Counted from the stretch's first letter, positions 8,480-15,776 are shown. The stretch: DNA of 30,721 bases from an uncultured Chryseobacterium sp. (GCA_913778275.1 CAJYWN010000022.1:1-30721), one strand, 5' to 3'. Numbers and translations: made by a program. The notes: a model not told the origin generated them from the sequence alone.

Positions 8480-9766
8480 ATGTCAGACAACAAAGTAATA
8501 TTGAATTACGACGGTAATTCGTATGAATATCCAATTGTGGATAGTACTATCGGAGACAGAGGAATCGATATTTCAAAATTAAGAGACCAGACAGGTCTGA
8601 TCACACTTGATTTAGGGTATAAGAATACCGGGGCGACACTTAGTGACATCACTTACTTAGACGGAGATAAAGGAGAATTATTCTACAGAGGATATCCAAT
8701 CGAGCAGATTGCCGATAAATCCAACTTCACAGAAGTAATGTACCTTTTACTGCACGGTGAGCTTCCTACTCAGAATCAGTACAATTCTTTCGAATCAAAC
8801 ATTAAAAAATATAATTTCGTAGCAGAGGAGATGAAAAAAATCATCGATGCTTTCCCTCGTTCTGCTCACCCTATGGGCGTTCTTTCTTCCTTAACTTCTG
8901 CTTTAACGGCCTTCAATCCAAAAGCTGTTAATGTAAATTCTAAAGAAGAAATGGATCATGCCGCAGAATTACTGATTGCAAAATTCTCTCACCTTTGCGC
9001 ATGGACGTACAGAAAAACTCAGGGACTGCCGCTTAATCACGGAGACAACAGCCTGAATTATGTAGAAAACTTCTACAAAATGACCTTCAGAATGCCAAAT
9101 CAGGAGTTTGAAATCGATCCTGTAGTAGTGCAGGCTTTAGACAAATTATTAATCCTTCACGCAGATCATGAGCAAAACTGTTCTACTTCTACCGTAAGAA
9201 TGGTAGGATCTGCTCATACAGGTCTTTTCGCCTCAATCTCAGCAGGGGTTTCTGCACTTTGGGGGCCGCTTCACGGTGGAGCAAACCAGGCCGTAATCGA
9301 AATGCTTGAGCTTATCGAAAAGGATGGTGGCGATGTAAACAAATGGGTTGCTAAAGCTAAAGATAAAAACGACAGTTTCCGTTTAATGGGCTTCGGACAC
9401 AGAGTGTATAAAAACTTTGACCCAAGAGCGAAAATTATTAAAAAAGCGGCAGACGATATCCTTAACGCGTTAGGTATCCAGGATAAAGCATTGGATATCG
9501 CTATGCAGTTAGAAAGAGTTGCTTTGGAAGACGAGTACTTCGTAGAAAGAAAACTGTATCCGAATGTAGATTTCTATTCAGGGATCATCTACAGAGCATT
9601 AGGAATTCCTACGGAAATGTTCACGGTAATGTTCGCATTAGGAAGACTTCCGGGATGGATTTCTCAGTGGAAAGAAATGAGAATAAAAGGAGATCCGATC
9701 GGAAGACCAAGACAGGTGTATCAAGGTGCTCAGAAGAGAGATTACATCGATATGGTAAACAGATAA
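8480..9766 (+). CDS. gltA: Citrate synthase (type II, hexameric family)
   Basis: Condenses oxaloacetate and acetyl-CoA to citrate, the entry step of the TCA cycle. 428 residues, the usual length of the larger GltA class. An N-terminal beta domain (about 5-60) precedes the helical core. Visible active-site motifs: HADHEQNCSTSTVRMVGS (from 227), His265 in GPLHGGANQAV, His307 in MGFGHRVYKNFDPRA, and the aspartate of NVDFYSG as catalytic acid. It follows eno by 86 bases with its own promoter and ends before a strong terminator, so it is probably a single-gene unit. eno-gltA adjacency is common in Flavobacteriia as far as I recall. Confidence 0.98.
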   Translation: MSDNKVILNYDGNSYEYPIVDSTIGDRGIDISKLRDQTGLITLDLGYKNTGATLSDITYLDGDKGELFYRGYPIEQIADKSNFTEVMYLLLHGELPTQNQYNSFESNIKKYNFVAEEMKKIIDAFPRSAHPMGVLSSLTSALTAFNPKAVNVNSKEEMDHAAELLIAKFSHLCAWTYRKTQGLPLNHGDNSLNYVENFYKMTFRMPNQEFEIDPVVVQALDKLLILHADHEQNCSTSTVRMVGSAHTGLFASISAGVSALWGPLHGGANQAVIEMLELIEKDGGDVNKWVAKAKDKNDSFRLMGFGHRVYKNFDPRAKIIKKAADDILNALGIQDKALDIAMQLERVALEDEYFVERKLYPNVDFYSGIIYRALGIPTEMFTVMFALGRLPGWISQWKEMRIKGDPIGRPRQVYQGAQKRDYIDMVNR

Positions 9767-9789
9767 TATCTTATCTTATAATAAATCAG

Positions 9790-9816
9790 TCCCAAAGCTT
9801 GCTTTGGGATTTTTTT
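9790..9816 (+). terminator. Rho-independent terminator after gltA
   Basis: TCCCAAAGC (9790-9798) pairs with GCTTTGGGA (9801-9809), so CCCAAA/TTTGGG forms the stem with GCTTGC as loop; seven T follow (9810-9816). Confidence 0.93.
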
Positions 9817-9843
9817 ATTAATAGAATTTTTTTAACTTAAAAT

Positions 9844-10305
9844 ATGGAAAATGATAAATTAAATTCATTAAAAAATACAATGAGGATTAATATTGTTCTG
9901 TACATGGTTTACGGGCTTTTCCTCATGGTGGAGACATTCGATTTTCTTGAAATGCTGCATTCCGAACCGGCAGATTATTCGCCCACCTACAGTCTGGTAA
10001 ATGTTATCTTCTACCAGATGGAGATGTTTATATGTTTCCTGTGTGCTTTTAGTCTGATTATTCTTGTGTCAACCAGACAGTCTTTAAAAATGCTCTTTTT
10101 CATAAGTATTGCTCTTTTAACTTTCAGAATCGGAACCGTTTATTACCTCTACTTTTACGAAACCGAAGAAAGGTGGGTTCCCTTGATCTATAAAAGAGCA
10201 AATGACTTCAGTATGCTTTTCAGGAGAACATTTGTTCCGGGACAGTTGATGATGAGTTTAATTACAGTTTGGTATGCATTTAAAGTATTAAAAGCAGAAA
10301 AATAA
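9844..10305 (+). CDS. Four-helix membrane protein, unknown function
   Basis: 153 residues, family not recognised. About four membrane helices are predicted (14-32, 50-75, 83-104, 130-148), with a short charged N-terminus and an acidic/aromatic loop before helix 2. There is no signal peptide or catalytic motif. It lies 28 bases after the gltA terminator; no clear promoter was found in this gap, although the sequence is very AT-rich. It ends one base before the stop codon of the opposite-strand gene at 10306, so the two genes are directly convergent with no terminator between. Confidence 0.75.
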   Translation: MENDKLNSLKNTMRINIVLYMVYGLFLMVETFDFLEMLHSEPADYSPTYSLVNVIFYQMEMFICFLCAFSLIILVSTRQSLKMLFFISIALLTFRIGTVYYLYFYETEERWVPLIYKRANDFSMLFRRTFVPGQLMMSLITVWYAFKVLKAEK

Positions 10306-10785
10306 TTACCCTGACTTCCTGTTTAATATTCTGGTGGCTTTTATAATACTGGCTTCGGGAATATGCTGAATGCTTATTGCTGTCCTTACACCATGAATCA
10401 TTACCATGGATGCTTTTCCTGTCTCAATAAAGTATTTTAAAGTAGTACCATTTTCCAATTCTACCGAGCCGAAGGTAAGCTTTTCCCTTTCACTTTTAAA
10501 TTCTCCGTAAAATTTATCTTTTGTATTTATCAGACTTCCCGAAAAGAAAATTCCATTTTCAAGAGTAATTAATTTTTGAGTGGTTAAGATGCTGAAATTT
10601 TGTGAATCGATAATAGTTGAGGAGATAACCAACTCTTCAATATCTAACTCAAAAGGATAATGTTTAAATAAATTTTTAGAATTATTTTCGTAAAATTTTG
10701 TCCATTTGAAATCATAGGGCTTCATCGTACTCCGCTTAATTTTTGCGATGCAGATATTATGAATTGATTTGTCAGATTTTTCCAT
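10306..10785 (-). CDS. Hypothetical protein, unknown function
   Basis: 159 residues from the first ATG (10785); not recognised. No signal peptide or membrane helix. The N-terminal 35 residues are basic and polar; the remainder has beta-strand-like alternation (ELVISSTIID, FSILTTQKLITLENGIFFSG, LTFGSVELENG) and ends in a basic helix. A longer reading frame from a TTG at 10824 exists but that TTG lies inside the terminator stem of the upstream peptide gene, so the ATG is preferred; a later ATG (MKPYDF, at about 10724) is also possible. It lies downstream of, and on the same strand as, the double-glycine-leader peptide gene, separated from it by a terminator. No functional link is shown. Confidence 0.68.
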   Translation of the reverse strand: MEKSDKSIHNICIAKIKRSTMKPYDFKWTKFYENNSKNLFKHYPFELDIEELVISSTIIDSQNFSILTTQKLITLENGIFFSGSLINTKDKFYGEFKSEREKLTFGSVELENGTTLKYFIETGKASMVMIHGVRTAISIQHIPEASIIKATRILNRKSG

Positions 10786-10814
10786 TTTGTATTCGTATGT
10801 TGCGAAAATACAAT

Positions 10815-10843
10815 ATAAAAACAAACCTGCCGTAAAGCAGGTT
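10815..10843 (-). terminator. Rho-independent terminator after the double-glycine-leader peptide gene
   Basis: Read on the minus strand, AACCTGC (10843-10837) pairs with GCAGGTT (10830-10824) around a 6-base loop, followed by TGTTTTT. It lies 12 bases after the stop of the small peptide gene, supporting that gene as a real transcription unit. Confidence 0.82.
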
Positions 10844-10855
10844 CTGAGTTTTTAT

Positions 10856-11017
10856 TTATGGACATTGGCATCTGTCGCAGGTCCAGAGTGTGCATACTCC
10901 TGTCTCATAATCAAATTCACAGCAGCGTCTCGCCGCAGACGCTCCTCCGAAAATGGATTTCTGTTCTTCTCTGTCGAGTTTTAGAGCATTTTTCAGTACT
11001 GAATTTTTAGTTTTCAT
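10856..11017 (-). CDS. Double-glycine-leader, six-cysteine peptide (bacteriocin-like)
   Basis: A 53-residue reading frame from ATG (11017) to TAA. The N-terminal 25 residues form a bacteriocin-type leader: basic start (MKTKNSVLKNALKL), then DREEQKSIFGG, matching the usual L-x-x-E-E-x-x-x-I-x-GG pattern with Gly24-Gly25 as cleavage site. The predicted 28-residue core begins ASAARR and holds six Cys (32, 33, 42, 47, 50, 52) with a C-terminal Pro. Such precursors are normally exported and cleaved by peptidase-containing ABC transporters; none is in this window. The gene has a strong terminator 12 bases downstream. No clear promoter was identified. Short cysteine-rich GG peptides are frequent orphans in Chryseobacterium genomes; function (antimicrobial or signal) is inference. 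Confidence 0.8.
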   Translation of the reverse strand: MKTKNSVLKNALKLDREEQKSIFGGASAARRCCEFDYETGVCTLWTCDRCQCP

Positions 11018-11271
11018 AATCTAATGATTTTGTGGGTTGACTTTTAATAACTTAAGTTGAATTATATATCACTAATATATGAATTTTATAATAATGATTT
11101 TAAAAAAATTCAATTAAAAAAATATCTGTAAAAATACCTGCGGTAAGCGATCAATTGTTTCAGTCTATCAATTGACTCGAGTAAAAAACTGCCATAAGAA
11201 TGTTTTTCAGATTTATATTGCAGCCTGCATCTAAAACTGCCTTAAAAGTTTCCCAGATTCAGGCCTTTACT
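11018..11271. other. AT-rich intergenic region with paired ATCAATTG boxes
   Basis: No coding region could be supported here. It is the upstream region of both the minus-strand peptide gene (start 11017) and the plus-strand deiminase-family gene (start 11299). Two direct copies of ATCAATTG, each containing the palindrome CAATTG, lie at 11150-11157 and 11167-11174 (17 bases start to start), a possible regulator site about 100 bases upstream of the -7 box at 11272. Confidence 0.4.
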
Positions 11272-11279
11272 TATATTTG
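11272..11279 (+). promoter_or_regulatory. -7 element for the deiminase-family gene
   Basis: TATATTTG is a perfect TAnnTTTG box 19 bases before the ATG at 11299. The -33 position 20 bases upstream reads TTT, two of three matches. Confidence 0.5.
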
Positions 11280-11298
11280 TAGCATTGCATAAATCTTT

Positions 11299-12213
11299 AT
11301 GAAACTAAATATAAAAAATGAAACAGGAAGGCTGAAATCAGTGGTTCTGGGACAGCCGAATTCCATGGGAGGCATTCCGACACTTGAGGAAAGTTATGAT
11401 GCCAAGTCCTATTACTCCATACAAAACAACATTTACCCGAAAGAAGCAGACATCATCAGTGAAATGAATGCATTCGAAGCCGTATTGAAGAAGTATGAGG
11501 TAGAAGTCCTGCGTCCGAGCATTATCGAAGATTACAACCAGGTCTTCGCAAGAGATGTCGCTTTTGTTATTGATGATAAGATGATCATCTCCAATGTAAT
11601 TGCCGACAGAGCCGATGAGCAGGGAGCTTACAGAAATATTTTTGAAAAAGTAGAATGGAGAAAAATTATCAACCTCCCGGAAACAGCACATATTGAAGGA
11701 GGCGACGTAATTGTCTGGGACGATTTCCTGTTTATTGGGACCTGTTTCAGTGAAGATTACAGAAGTTATAAGACCGCGAGAACCAACGAATATGCCATAG
11801 AAATACTGAAAGAGTATTTTCCTAAAAAAAGAATTATCGATCTTGAATTAAAGAAAAACGACAAGATCCCATATGAAGGTATTCTGCATCTGGATTGTAC
11901 TTTCAACCCAATCGGTAAAGACAAATGCATCATTTATAAAGATGGTTTTGTGGATGAAAGCGATTATCGCCTCATCATCGATATTTTTGGGGAAGAAAAC
12001 TGTTTCCATGTAACGGCGGAAGAAATGTTTGAAATGTTCCCGAATATTTTTTCCATCTCTCCGGAAGTCGTGGTTTCAGACAAAACTTTCACCAGAATGA
12101 ACAACCACCTGAGAGATGAATGGGGGATGATGGTAGAAGAAATTCCGTACAGAGAAATTTCCAAAATGGGAGGATTGCTGAGATGTTCTACAATGCCACT
12201 TGTGAGAGAGTAG
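11299..12213 (+). CDS. Arginine deiminase / amidinotransferase-family enzyme (DDAH-like)
   Basis: Member of the guanidino-group-modifying superfamily, whose enzymes hydrolyse or transfer the amidino group of arginine derivatives through a covalent Cys intermediate. 304 residues. The catalytic set is present: Glu133 and Asp136 in HIEGGDV, His197 in ILHLDC, and nucleophile Cys296 in LLRCSTMPL near the C-terminus, plus the RD pair at 85-86. Substrate cannot be set from sequence: dimethylarginine hydrolase, arginine deiminase and amidinotransferase are all possible; annotators usually call relatives amidinotransferase or DDAH-family. It has its own promoter, and its stop lies within a purine-rich stretch that begins the repeat flanking the four-helix-bundle gene. 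A second superfamily member follows at 12798. Confidence 0.85.
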   Translation: MKLNIKNETGRLKSVVLGQPNSMGGIPTLEESYDAKSYYSIQNNIYPKEADIISEMNAFEAVLKKYEVEVLRPSIIEDYNQVFARDVAFVIDDKMIISNVIADRADEQGAYRNIFEKVEWRKIINLPETAHIEGGDVIVWDDFLFIGTCFSEDYRSYKTARTNEYAIEILKEYFPKKRIIDLELKKNDKIPYEGILHLDCTFNPIGKDKCIIYKDGFVDESDYRLIIDIFGEENCFHVTAEEMFEMFPNIFSISPEVVVSDKTFTRMNNHLRDEWGMMVEEIPYREISKMGGLLRCSTMPLVRE

Positions 12214-12296
12214 GAGAGTGGGAGAGTCTGAGGGCTTTAGAGTATGAGTGTATTTGTTTTTATTTAAAAAGTTTATATTTTTAAACTTAAATACAA

Positions 12297-12698
12297 ATGA
12301 TTATGCCGACTATAAAATTTCATCAGGATTTGCGGGTTTATCAGAAGTCTTTTGATACAGCAATGGAAATCTATCAGCTTTCAAAAATTTTCCCTACAGA
12401 AGAACGTTATTCTCTTACAGATCAAATACGAAGATCCTCACGCTCAGTTTCAGCCAATATTAGTGAAGCCTGGGGGAAAAGAAAATATGAGAAATCTTTT
12501 ATTTCAAAACTTACAGATTCTGAAGGCGAAGCTAGAGAAACCCAAACATGGCTGCAATTTGCAAGAAGTTGTGAGTATATTAATGAAGAACAATTTAAAA
12601 TCTTAAACAATCAGTACAACCAAATAATTGGGATGTTAGTGAATATGATGAGTCAGTCACAAACTTGGAGTGCATTTTCTTCAACAGATAAAGAATAA
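12297..12698 (+). CDS. Four-helix-bundle protein (S23 / Avd-like family)
   Basis: 133 residues of the S23/IVP four-helix-bundle family, known from reading frames in intervening sequences of 23S rRNA genes and related in fold to the Avd protein of diversity-generating retroelements. Visible marks: the aromatic start FHQDLRVYQKSFDTAMEIYQL, then QIRRSSRSVSANISEAWGKR, the family signature (usually RRAAxSVPxNIAEG), and the helical C-terminal half ending in a disordered Ser/Thr tail. Two starts are possible: ATG at 12297 or 12303 (MPTIKF). It separates two guanidino enzymes and sits within imperfect inverted repeats. There is no reverse transcriptase or rRNA nearby. Its role is unknown; probable nucleic-acid binding is family inference. 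Confidence 0.9.
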   Translation: MIMPTIKFHQDLRVYQKSFDTAMEIYQLSKIFPTEERYSLTDQIRRSSRSVSANISEAWGKRKYEKSFISKLTDSEGEARETQTWLQFARSCEYINEEQFKILNNQYNQIIGMLVNMMSQSQTWSAFSSTDKE

Positions 12699-12709
12699 AA
12701 AATAACTTT

Positions 12710-12755
12710 CACTAAAACACTAAAACACTAAAACACTAAAACACTAAACACTAAA
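12710..12755 (+). repeat. Short tandem repeat, CACTAAAA x4 then CACTAAA x2
   Basis: Four perfect 8-base CACTAAAA units (12710-12741) are followed by two 7-base CACTAAA units (12742-12755). The array lies between the four-helix-bundle gene and the CtlX-like gene and forms part of the right arm of the inverted repeat. Copy number could vary by slippage. Confidence 0.9.
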
Positions 12756-12797
12756 CCACTCCGACTCTCAAACACAACAAACCCTCCAACACAAACT

Positions 12798-13721
12798 ATG
12801 CAGACAACAGATACCGTATTAATGATAGAGCCGATAGCATTTGGATTTAATGCAGAAACGGCAAAAAACAATTATTTTCAGGTTGAGCAGAAAGGTTTTG
12901 ACACTCAGTTTAAAGCCTTATCGGAATTCAAAGCTTTTGTTGAAAAATTACGAAGCAAAGGAATCAATGTCATCACCATAAAAGATACATTGGATCCACA
13001 TACTCCGGATTCCATTTTTCCCAATAACTGGGTAAGTTTCCATAAAGACGGAAAAGTGGTGTTATATCCCATGTTTGCGTCCAACCGCAGAGTGGAAAGA
13101 AGAGATGATATTATTGAAACCATCAAAGAACAGGGATTTGAAGTTTCTGAAATAGATGACTGGTCTTTTCCGGAAACGCAGGGGCATTACCTGGAAGGAA
13201 CAGGAAGCATGATCTTTGATCATGATAATAAGATTGCATACGGCTCGGTTTCATTAAGGCTGGACGAAAACCTTTTCAGAGAATTTTGTGAGAAGTACGG
13301 TTTTACGCCGATTGTTTTCCATTCATTTCAAACTGTCGGAGAAGAAAGACTTCCGATTTACCACACCAATGTGATGATGTGTGTAGCAGATAAATTTGTA
13401 GTAATCTGTCTGGATTGTATCGATGATGAACTGGAAAGAAGCAAAGTCATTGAAACCATTAAAAATTCAGGAAAAGAAATTATTGAAATTTCTGAAGAGC
13501 AGATGCAGCAGTTTGCCGGAAATATGCTTCAGGTAAATAATAAAGAAGGGCAGAAATTTTTGGTGATGAGTGAAACCGCTTATAAATCCTTAGATGAGAA
13601 CCAGGTTGCGGCGATTGCAAAATATTGTGAAATTATTTACTCAGACCTGAATACCATTGAAGTAAACGGCGGAGGGAGTGCACGTTGCATGCTTGCGGAA
13701 GTTTTCTTACCGAAAAAATAA
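12798..13721 (+). CDS. ctlX: CtlX-like citrulline/arginine hydrolase (deiminase-related)
   Basis: 307 residues, guanidino-group-modifying superfamily, of the group named citrulline utilization hydrolase CtlX after the Francisella enzyme that cleaves citrulline to ornithine, CO2 and ammonia. Catalytic and binding motifs: FPNNWVSFH (74-82), the acidic EGTGS (133-137), His189 in YHTNVMM, and nucleophile Cys297 in GGGSARCMLAE. It is soluble with no signal peptide. It follows the deiminase-family gene 584 bases upstream, with the four-helix-bundle gene between. If CtlX acts on citrulline, the upstream deiminase could supply it and ornithine could feed polyamine synthesis at speD, 24 bases downstream; that pathway link is inference. 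Related deiminases with other substrates cannot be excluded. Confidence 0.8.
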   Translation: MQTTDTVLMIEPIAFGFNAETAKNNYFQVEQKGFDTQFKALSEFKAFVEKLRSKGINVITIKDTLDPHTPDSIFPNNWVSFHKDGKVVLYPMFASNRRVERRDDIIETIKEQGFEVSEIDDWSFPETQGHYLEGTGSMIFDHDNKIAYGSVSLRLDENLFREFCEKYGFTPIVFHSFQTVGEERLPIYHTNVMMCVADKFVVICLDCIDDELERSKVIETIKNSGKEIIEISEEQMQQFAGNMLQVNNKEGQKFLVMSETAYKSLDENQVAAIAKYCEIIYSDLNTIEVNGGGSARCMLAEVFLPKK

Positions 13722-13729
13722 TATATTTG
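13722..13729 (+). promoter_or_regulatory. -7 element for the speD operon
   Basis: TATATTTG is a perfect TAnnTTTG box starting right after the ctlX stop codon, 16 bases before the speD start. No good TTG lies at the usual distance upstream (TTG at 13693-13695 gives a 26-base spacer). It suggests the polyamine block has a promoter of its own. Confidence 0.45.
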
Positions 13730-13745
13730 CTGAAAATATAATGAA

Positions 13746-14105
13746 TTGGAATCATTAACCAGCAAAGGCCTACATATTCTTCTGACTTTGGAAACAGAGT
13801 CAGAAGCTTTATTATTAGACAGTGAGGGTTTCATCGAATTTACCCGAAATATACTCTCAACAAAAGATGTTGAGGTAGTAGGGATTACCAGTCATGTTTT
13901 TGAAAACCAGAGCTTCACCACTGCGGTCTGTCTTAAAGAATCTCACCTTTGCATTCACACCTGGCCCGAGTTCAGGCAGCTTACCTTCGATGTTTTTCTC
14001 TGTAATTATTTACAGGATAATACAGAAAAAGTAGAAAAAATTGCAGAGGAAACCATACAGTATTTTAAAGCTAAAACCATTCAGAAACACAAAATTTACA
14101 GATAA
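13746..14105 (+). CDS. speD: S-adenosylmethionine decarboxylase, prokaryotic (class 1B)
   Basis: Makes decarboxylated AdoMet, the aminopropyl donor for polyamine synthesis. 119 residues, the short bacterial/archaeal form that self-cleaves to give a pyruvoyl group. The cleavage site E65-S66 in KESHLCIHTWPE, His71 and Cys86 (FLCNY) correspond with constant offset to Ser63, His68 and Cys83 of the Thermotoga enzyme. The start is TTG: an in-frame stop lies at 13731 and the protein has no Met elsewhere near its N-terminus, while an ATG five bases upstream (13741) is in the wrong frame. It opens a run of tightly packed genes (two bases to the next), of which the aminopropyltransferase at 15997 uses its product. 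Confidence 0.95.
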   Translation: MESLTSKGLHILLTLETESEALLLDSEGFIEFTRNILSTKDVEVVGITSHVFENQSFTTAVCLKESHLCIHTWPEFRQLTFDVFLCNYLQDNTEKVEKIAEETIQYFKAKTIQKHKIYR

Positions 14106-14107
14106 GC

Positions 14108-15577
14108 ATGCATTACATTTGTCCCGTATGTAAAACAGAGAATAAGACTGATGCAGAGTTTAATATCAGTGAATATATCTGCAGATCGTGTTCAAATCTC
14201 ATTGATATTCCCAAAAATTTTTCCACAAAAGTTGTTAAAAAGCCCATCGAAAATGTAGTTCTGGAAGTCGGGCAAAAAGGAAACATAAACGGTACAGAAT
14301 ATATCGTAACCGGTATCATCATCCGAAAATATGGAAGCACTGTTTTCTGGCGGGAATATTACTTAAAAGACAAAAAAGGACAAGATGCTTTCCTGAGCGA
14401 AAGCGACGGACACTGGGTTTTTCTGCATATCATAAATGCCTTGGATGTTAAGAAAAAACTTAATGGAAGAGTTGCAGAATTCCATATGAAAAATTACAGA
14501 TGGTACGAGACTACGCAATGCACAATATATGCGGCGGCAGGATTTTTTGAAGACAAACTTAATTTTTCAATTGCTAATTATAAAGAATATGTACACGGAA
14601 CCCAGATGATCTCTCAGGAGCAATCTGGCAGCGAAACTGAGTTTTTCTTCGGCAAACATATTTCAAAATATGATATAAAAAAAGCATTTAATATTTCTAA
14701 TCTTCCCAATTATACAGGAATAGGAATTGTTCAGCCCTTTTACGTTAATGTAAAACAGGCAATTAATATTCTCGCTGTTTCAGCGCTGTTGATTTGTTTT
14801 ATTCAGCTTTACGTAGTCGGTACCAGAACGAACGCGCTGGTTTTTGAACAGGAAGTTAACTTTATCGATGTTGCAGATAAAGAAATGATAAGCAAAAGCT
14901 TCGAATTGTCCGGCGGTTCCGCACCTTTGAATGTTGAAGTTTCTTCCAATGTCGATAATTCCTGGGCCAATGTAGGATTAGGCCTGGTTAATGAAAAAAA
15001 CAACGAAATTGTCTTTGCTTCAAAGGATATCGAACAATACCATGGCTATGAAGATGGAGAAAACTGGAGCGAGGGAAGCCAGCGTGAATCATTTAATTTT
15101 TGTGGCATTTCTCCCGGAAAATACCACTTTGTGATTTCTGCTGAAAGACAGGAACCTCTTAAAACTTCGAAGCCTGCAAGATACATTTCTCCGGATGGTA
15201 ATCTTTCGATATCGAGAGAAGAGAACGGAACCATCAGTGTAACCAATCAGTCTACCTTCGAAACCACCTCTTTCGGGGATGCTAAAATGATAAAAAAAGA
15301 TTCGGTAAGTACACTCGGGCAATTGGTTCACAAGATACTGGGAAAAGCGGATATTGATTCTTTACTAAATGCAAATGCTCAGGCAGAAGGCATATCTGCG
15401 ACCCCTGAAAATAAATCTGTTAAAATAAAAGCAGAATGGCTGCCGGTTTCCTTCAGGAATTTTGTATTTGTTCTTTTATTTCTCGTGGCATTGGCTTTAG
15501 CAATCTATTTCGGCAGAAGAGCATTCGAAAGATCAAAATGGTTCAACAGTTCAAATTCACCTTATACCTATTCTTAA
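14108..15577 (+). CDS. Zinc-ribbon / DUF4178 membrane protein of polyamine cluster
   Basis: 489 residues. An N-terminal zinc ribbon (C5-x2-C8 and C25-x2-C28) is followed by a DUF4178-type domain (about 45-200, with EVGQKGNINGTEYIVTGI and WREYYLKD). A membrane helix at about 216-234 leads to an extracytoplasmic domain (about 235-450, beta-rich) and a final helix (about 453-473) before a short basic tail. DUF4178 proteins are known to occur beside SpeD, SpeE-like and DUF350 genes, but their biochemical role is not established to my knowledge. The gene lies two bases after speD and one base before the next gene. The zinc ribbon and cytoplasmic domain probably face SpeD or the synthase; this is inference. 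Confidence 0.85.
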   Translation: MHYICPVCKTENKTDAEFNISEYICRSCSNLIDIPKNFSTKVVKKPIENVVLEVGQKGNINGTEYIVTGIIIRKYGSTVFWREYYLKDKKGQDAFLSESDGHWVFLHIINALDVKKKLNGRVAEFHMKNYRWYETTQCTIYAAAGFFEDKLNFSIANYKEYVHGTQMISQEQSGSETEFFFGKHISKYDIKKAFNISNLPNYTGIGIVQPFYVNVKQAINILAVSALLICFIQLYVVGTRTNALVFEQEVNFIDVADKEMISKSFELSGGSAPLNVEVSSNVDNSWANVGLGLVNEKNNEIVFASKDIEQYHGYEDGENWSEGSQRESFNFCGISPGKYHFVISAERQEPLKTSKPARYISPDGNLSISREENGTISVTNQSTFETTSFGDAKMIKKDSVSTLGQLVHKILGKADIDSLLNANAQAEGISATPENKSVKIKAEWLPVSFRNFVFVLLFLVALALAIYFGRRAFERSKWFNSSNSPYTYS

Positions 15578-15578
15578 G

Positions 15579-15776
15579 ATGGAAAATATACTTCATTATT
15601 TAAAGGAAAACTGGATTCTGTGTCTCTGCGGTATGTTTTTTATCGGTTGGTTTACCTATCTTACTTTTGCAGGAAACCAGTTTTGCGACTGCGAAAAAAC
15701 GGAAACCTACCGTGACGGGACAACAAGAAGATATCATTCTTCAGGAGTCGGTTATTACAGATATTATCACAAATAA
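15579..15776 (+). CDS. Tiny single-helix membrane protein in polyamine cluster
   Basis: 65 residues, not recognised. One hydrophobic segment (about 12-31, containing LCLCGMFF) is followed by a Cys-containing stretch (FCDCEK near 35-40) and a basic, aromatic tail rich in Arg, Tyr and His (RRYHSS, YYRYYHK). The start lies one base after the upstream stop codon and the stop is 12 bases before the DUF350 gene. Position and packing make it a likely small component of the same membrane complex, but there is no direct evidence. The codon use and gene packing support that it is real despite its length. Confidence 0.75.
   Translation: MENILHYLKENWILCLCGMFFIGWFTYLTFAGNQFCDCEKTETYRDGTTRRYHSSGVGYYRYYHK

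Larger units (their letters stand above)
12221..12769. repeat. Imperfect inverted repeats enclosing the four-helix-bundle gene
   Basis: The left arm (from 12223, starting GAGAGTCTGAGGGCTTTAG) and the reverse complement of the right arm (from 12769 down, starting GAGAGTCGGAGTGGTTTAG) match over about 32 bases with one gap and roughly six mismatches, including identical GAGAGTC and TTTAG blocks and a shared AGTGT. The arms enclose the 12297-12698 gene completely. The left side is GAGAG-rich, the right side a CACTAAAA array. This looks like the boundary of a small repeat-bounded insertion, but no transposase or target duplication is visible. Confidence 0.5.

Noticed and set aside
10785..10824. 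Extension of the 10306 gene to a TTG start at 10824.
   Set aside because: The TTG lies inside the terminator stem of the upstream peptide gene, and the extension (MFLYCIFATYEYK) looks unlike coding sequence; the ATG at 10785 is preferred.
12352..12606. An 84-residue frame within the four-helix-bundle gene.
   Set aside because: Overlaps the conserved family frame and has no start context or domain; a shadow.
12297..12698. Diversity-generating retroelement, because the protein is Avd-like.
   Set aside because: No reverse transcriptase, template repeat or variable repeat is visible in the window.
12710..12755. Possible CRISPR array at the tandem repeat.
   Set aside because: Units are only 7-8 bases, contiguous, with no spacers and no cas genes nearby.
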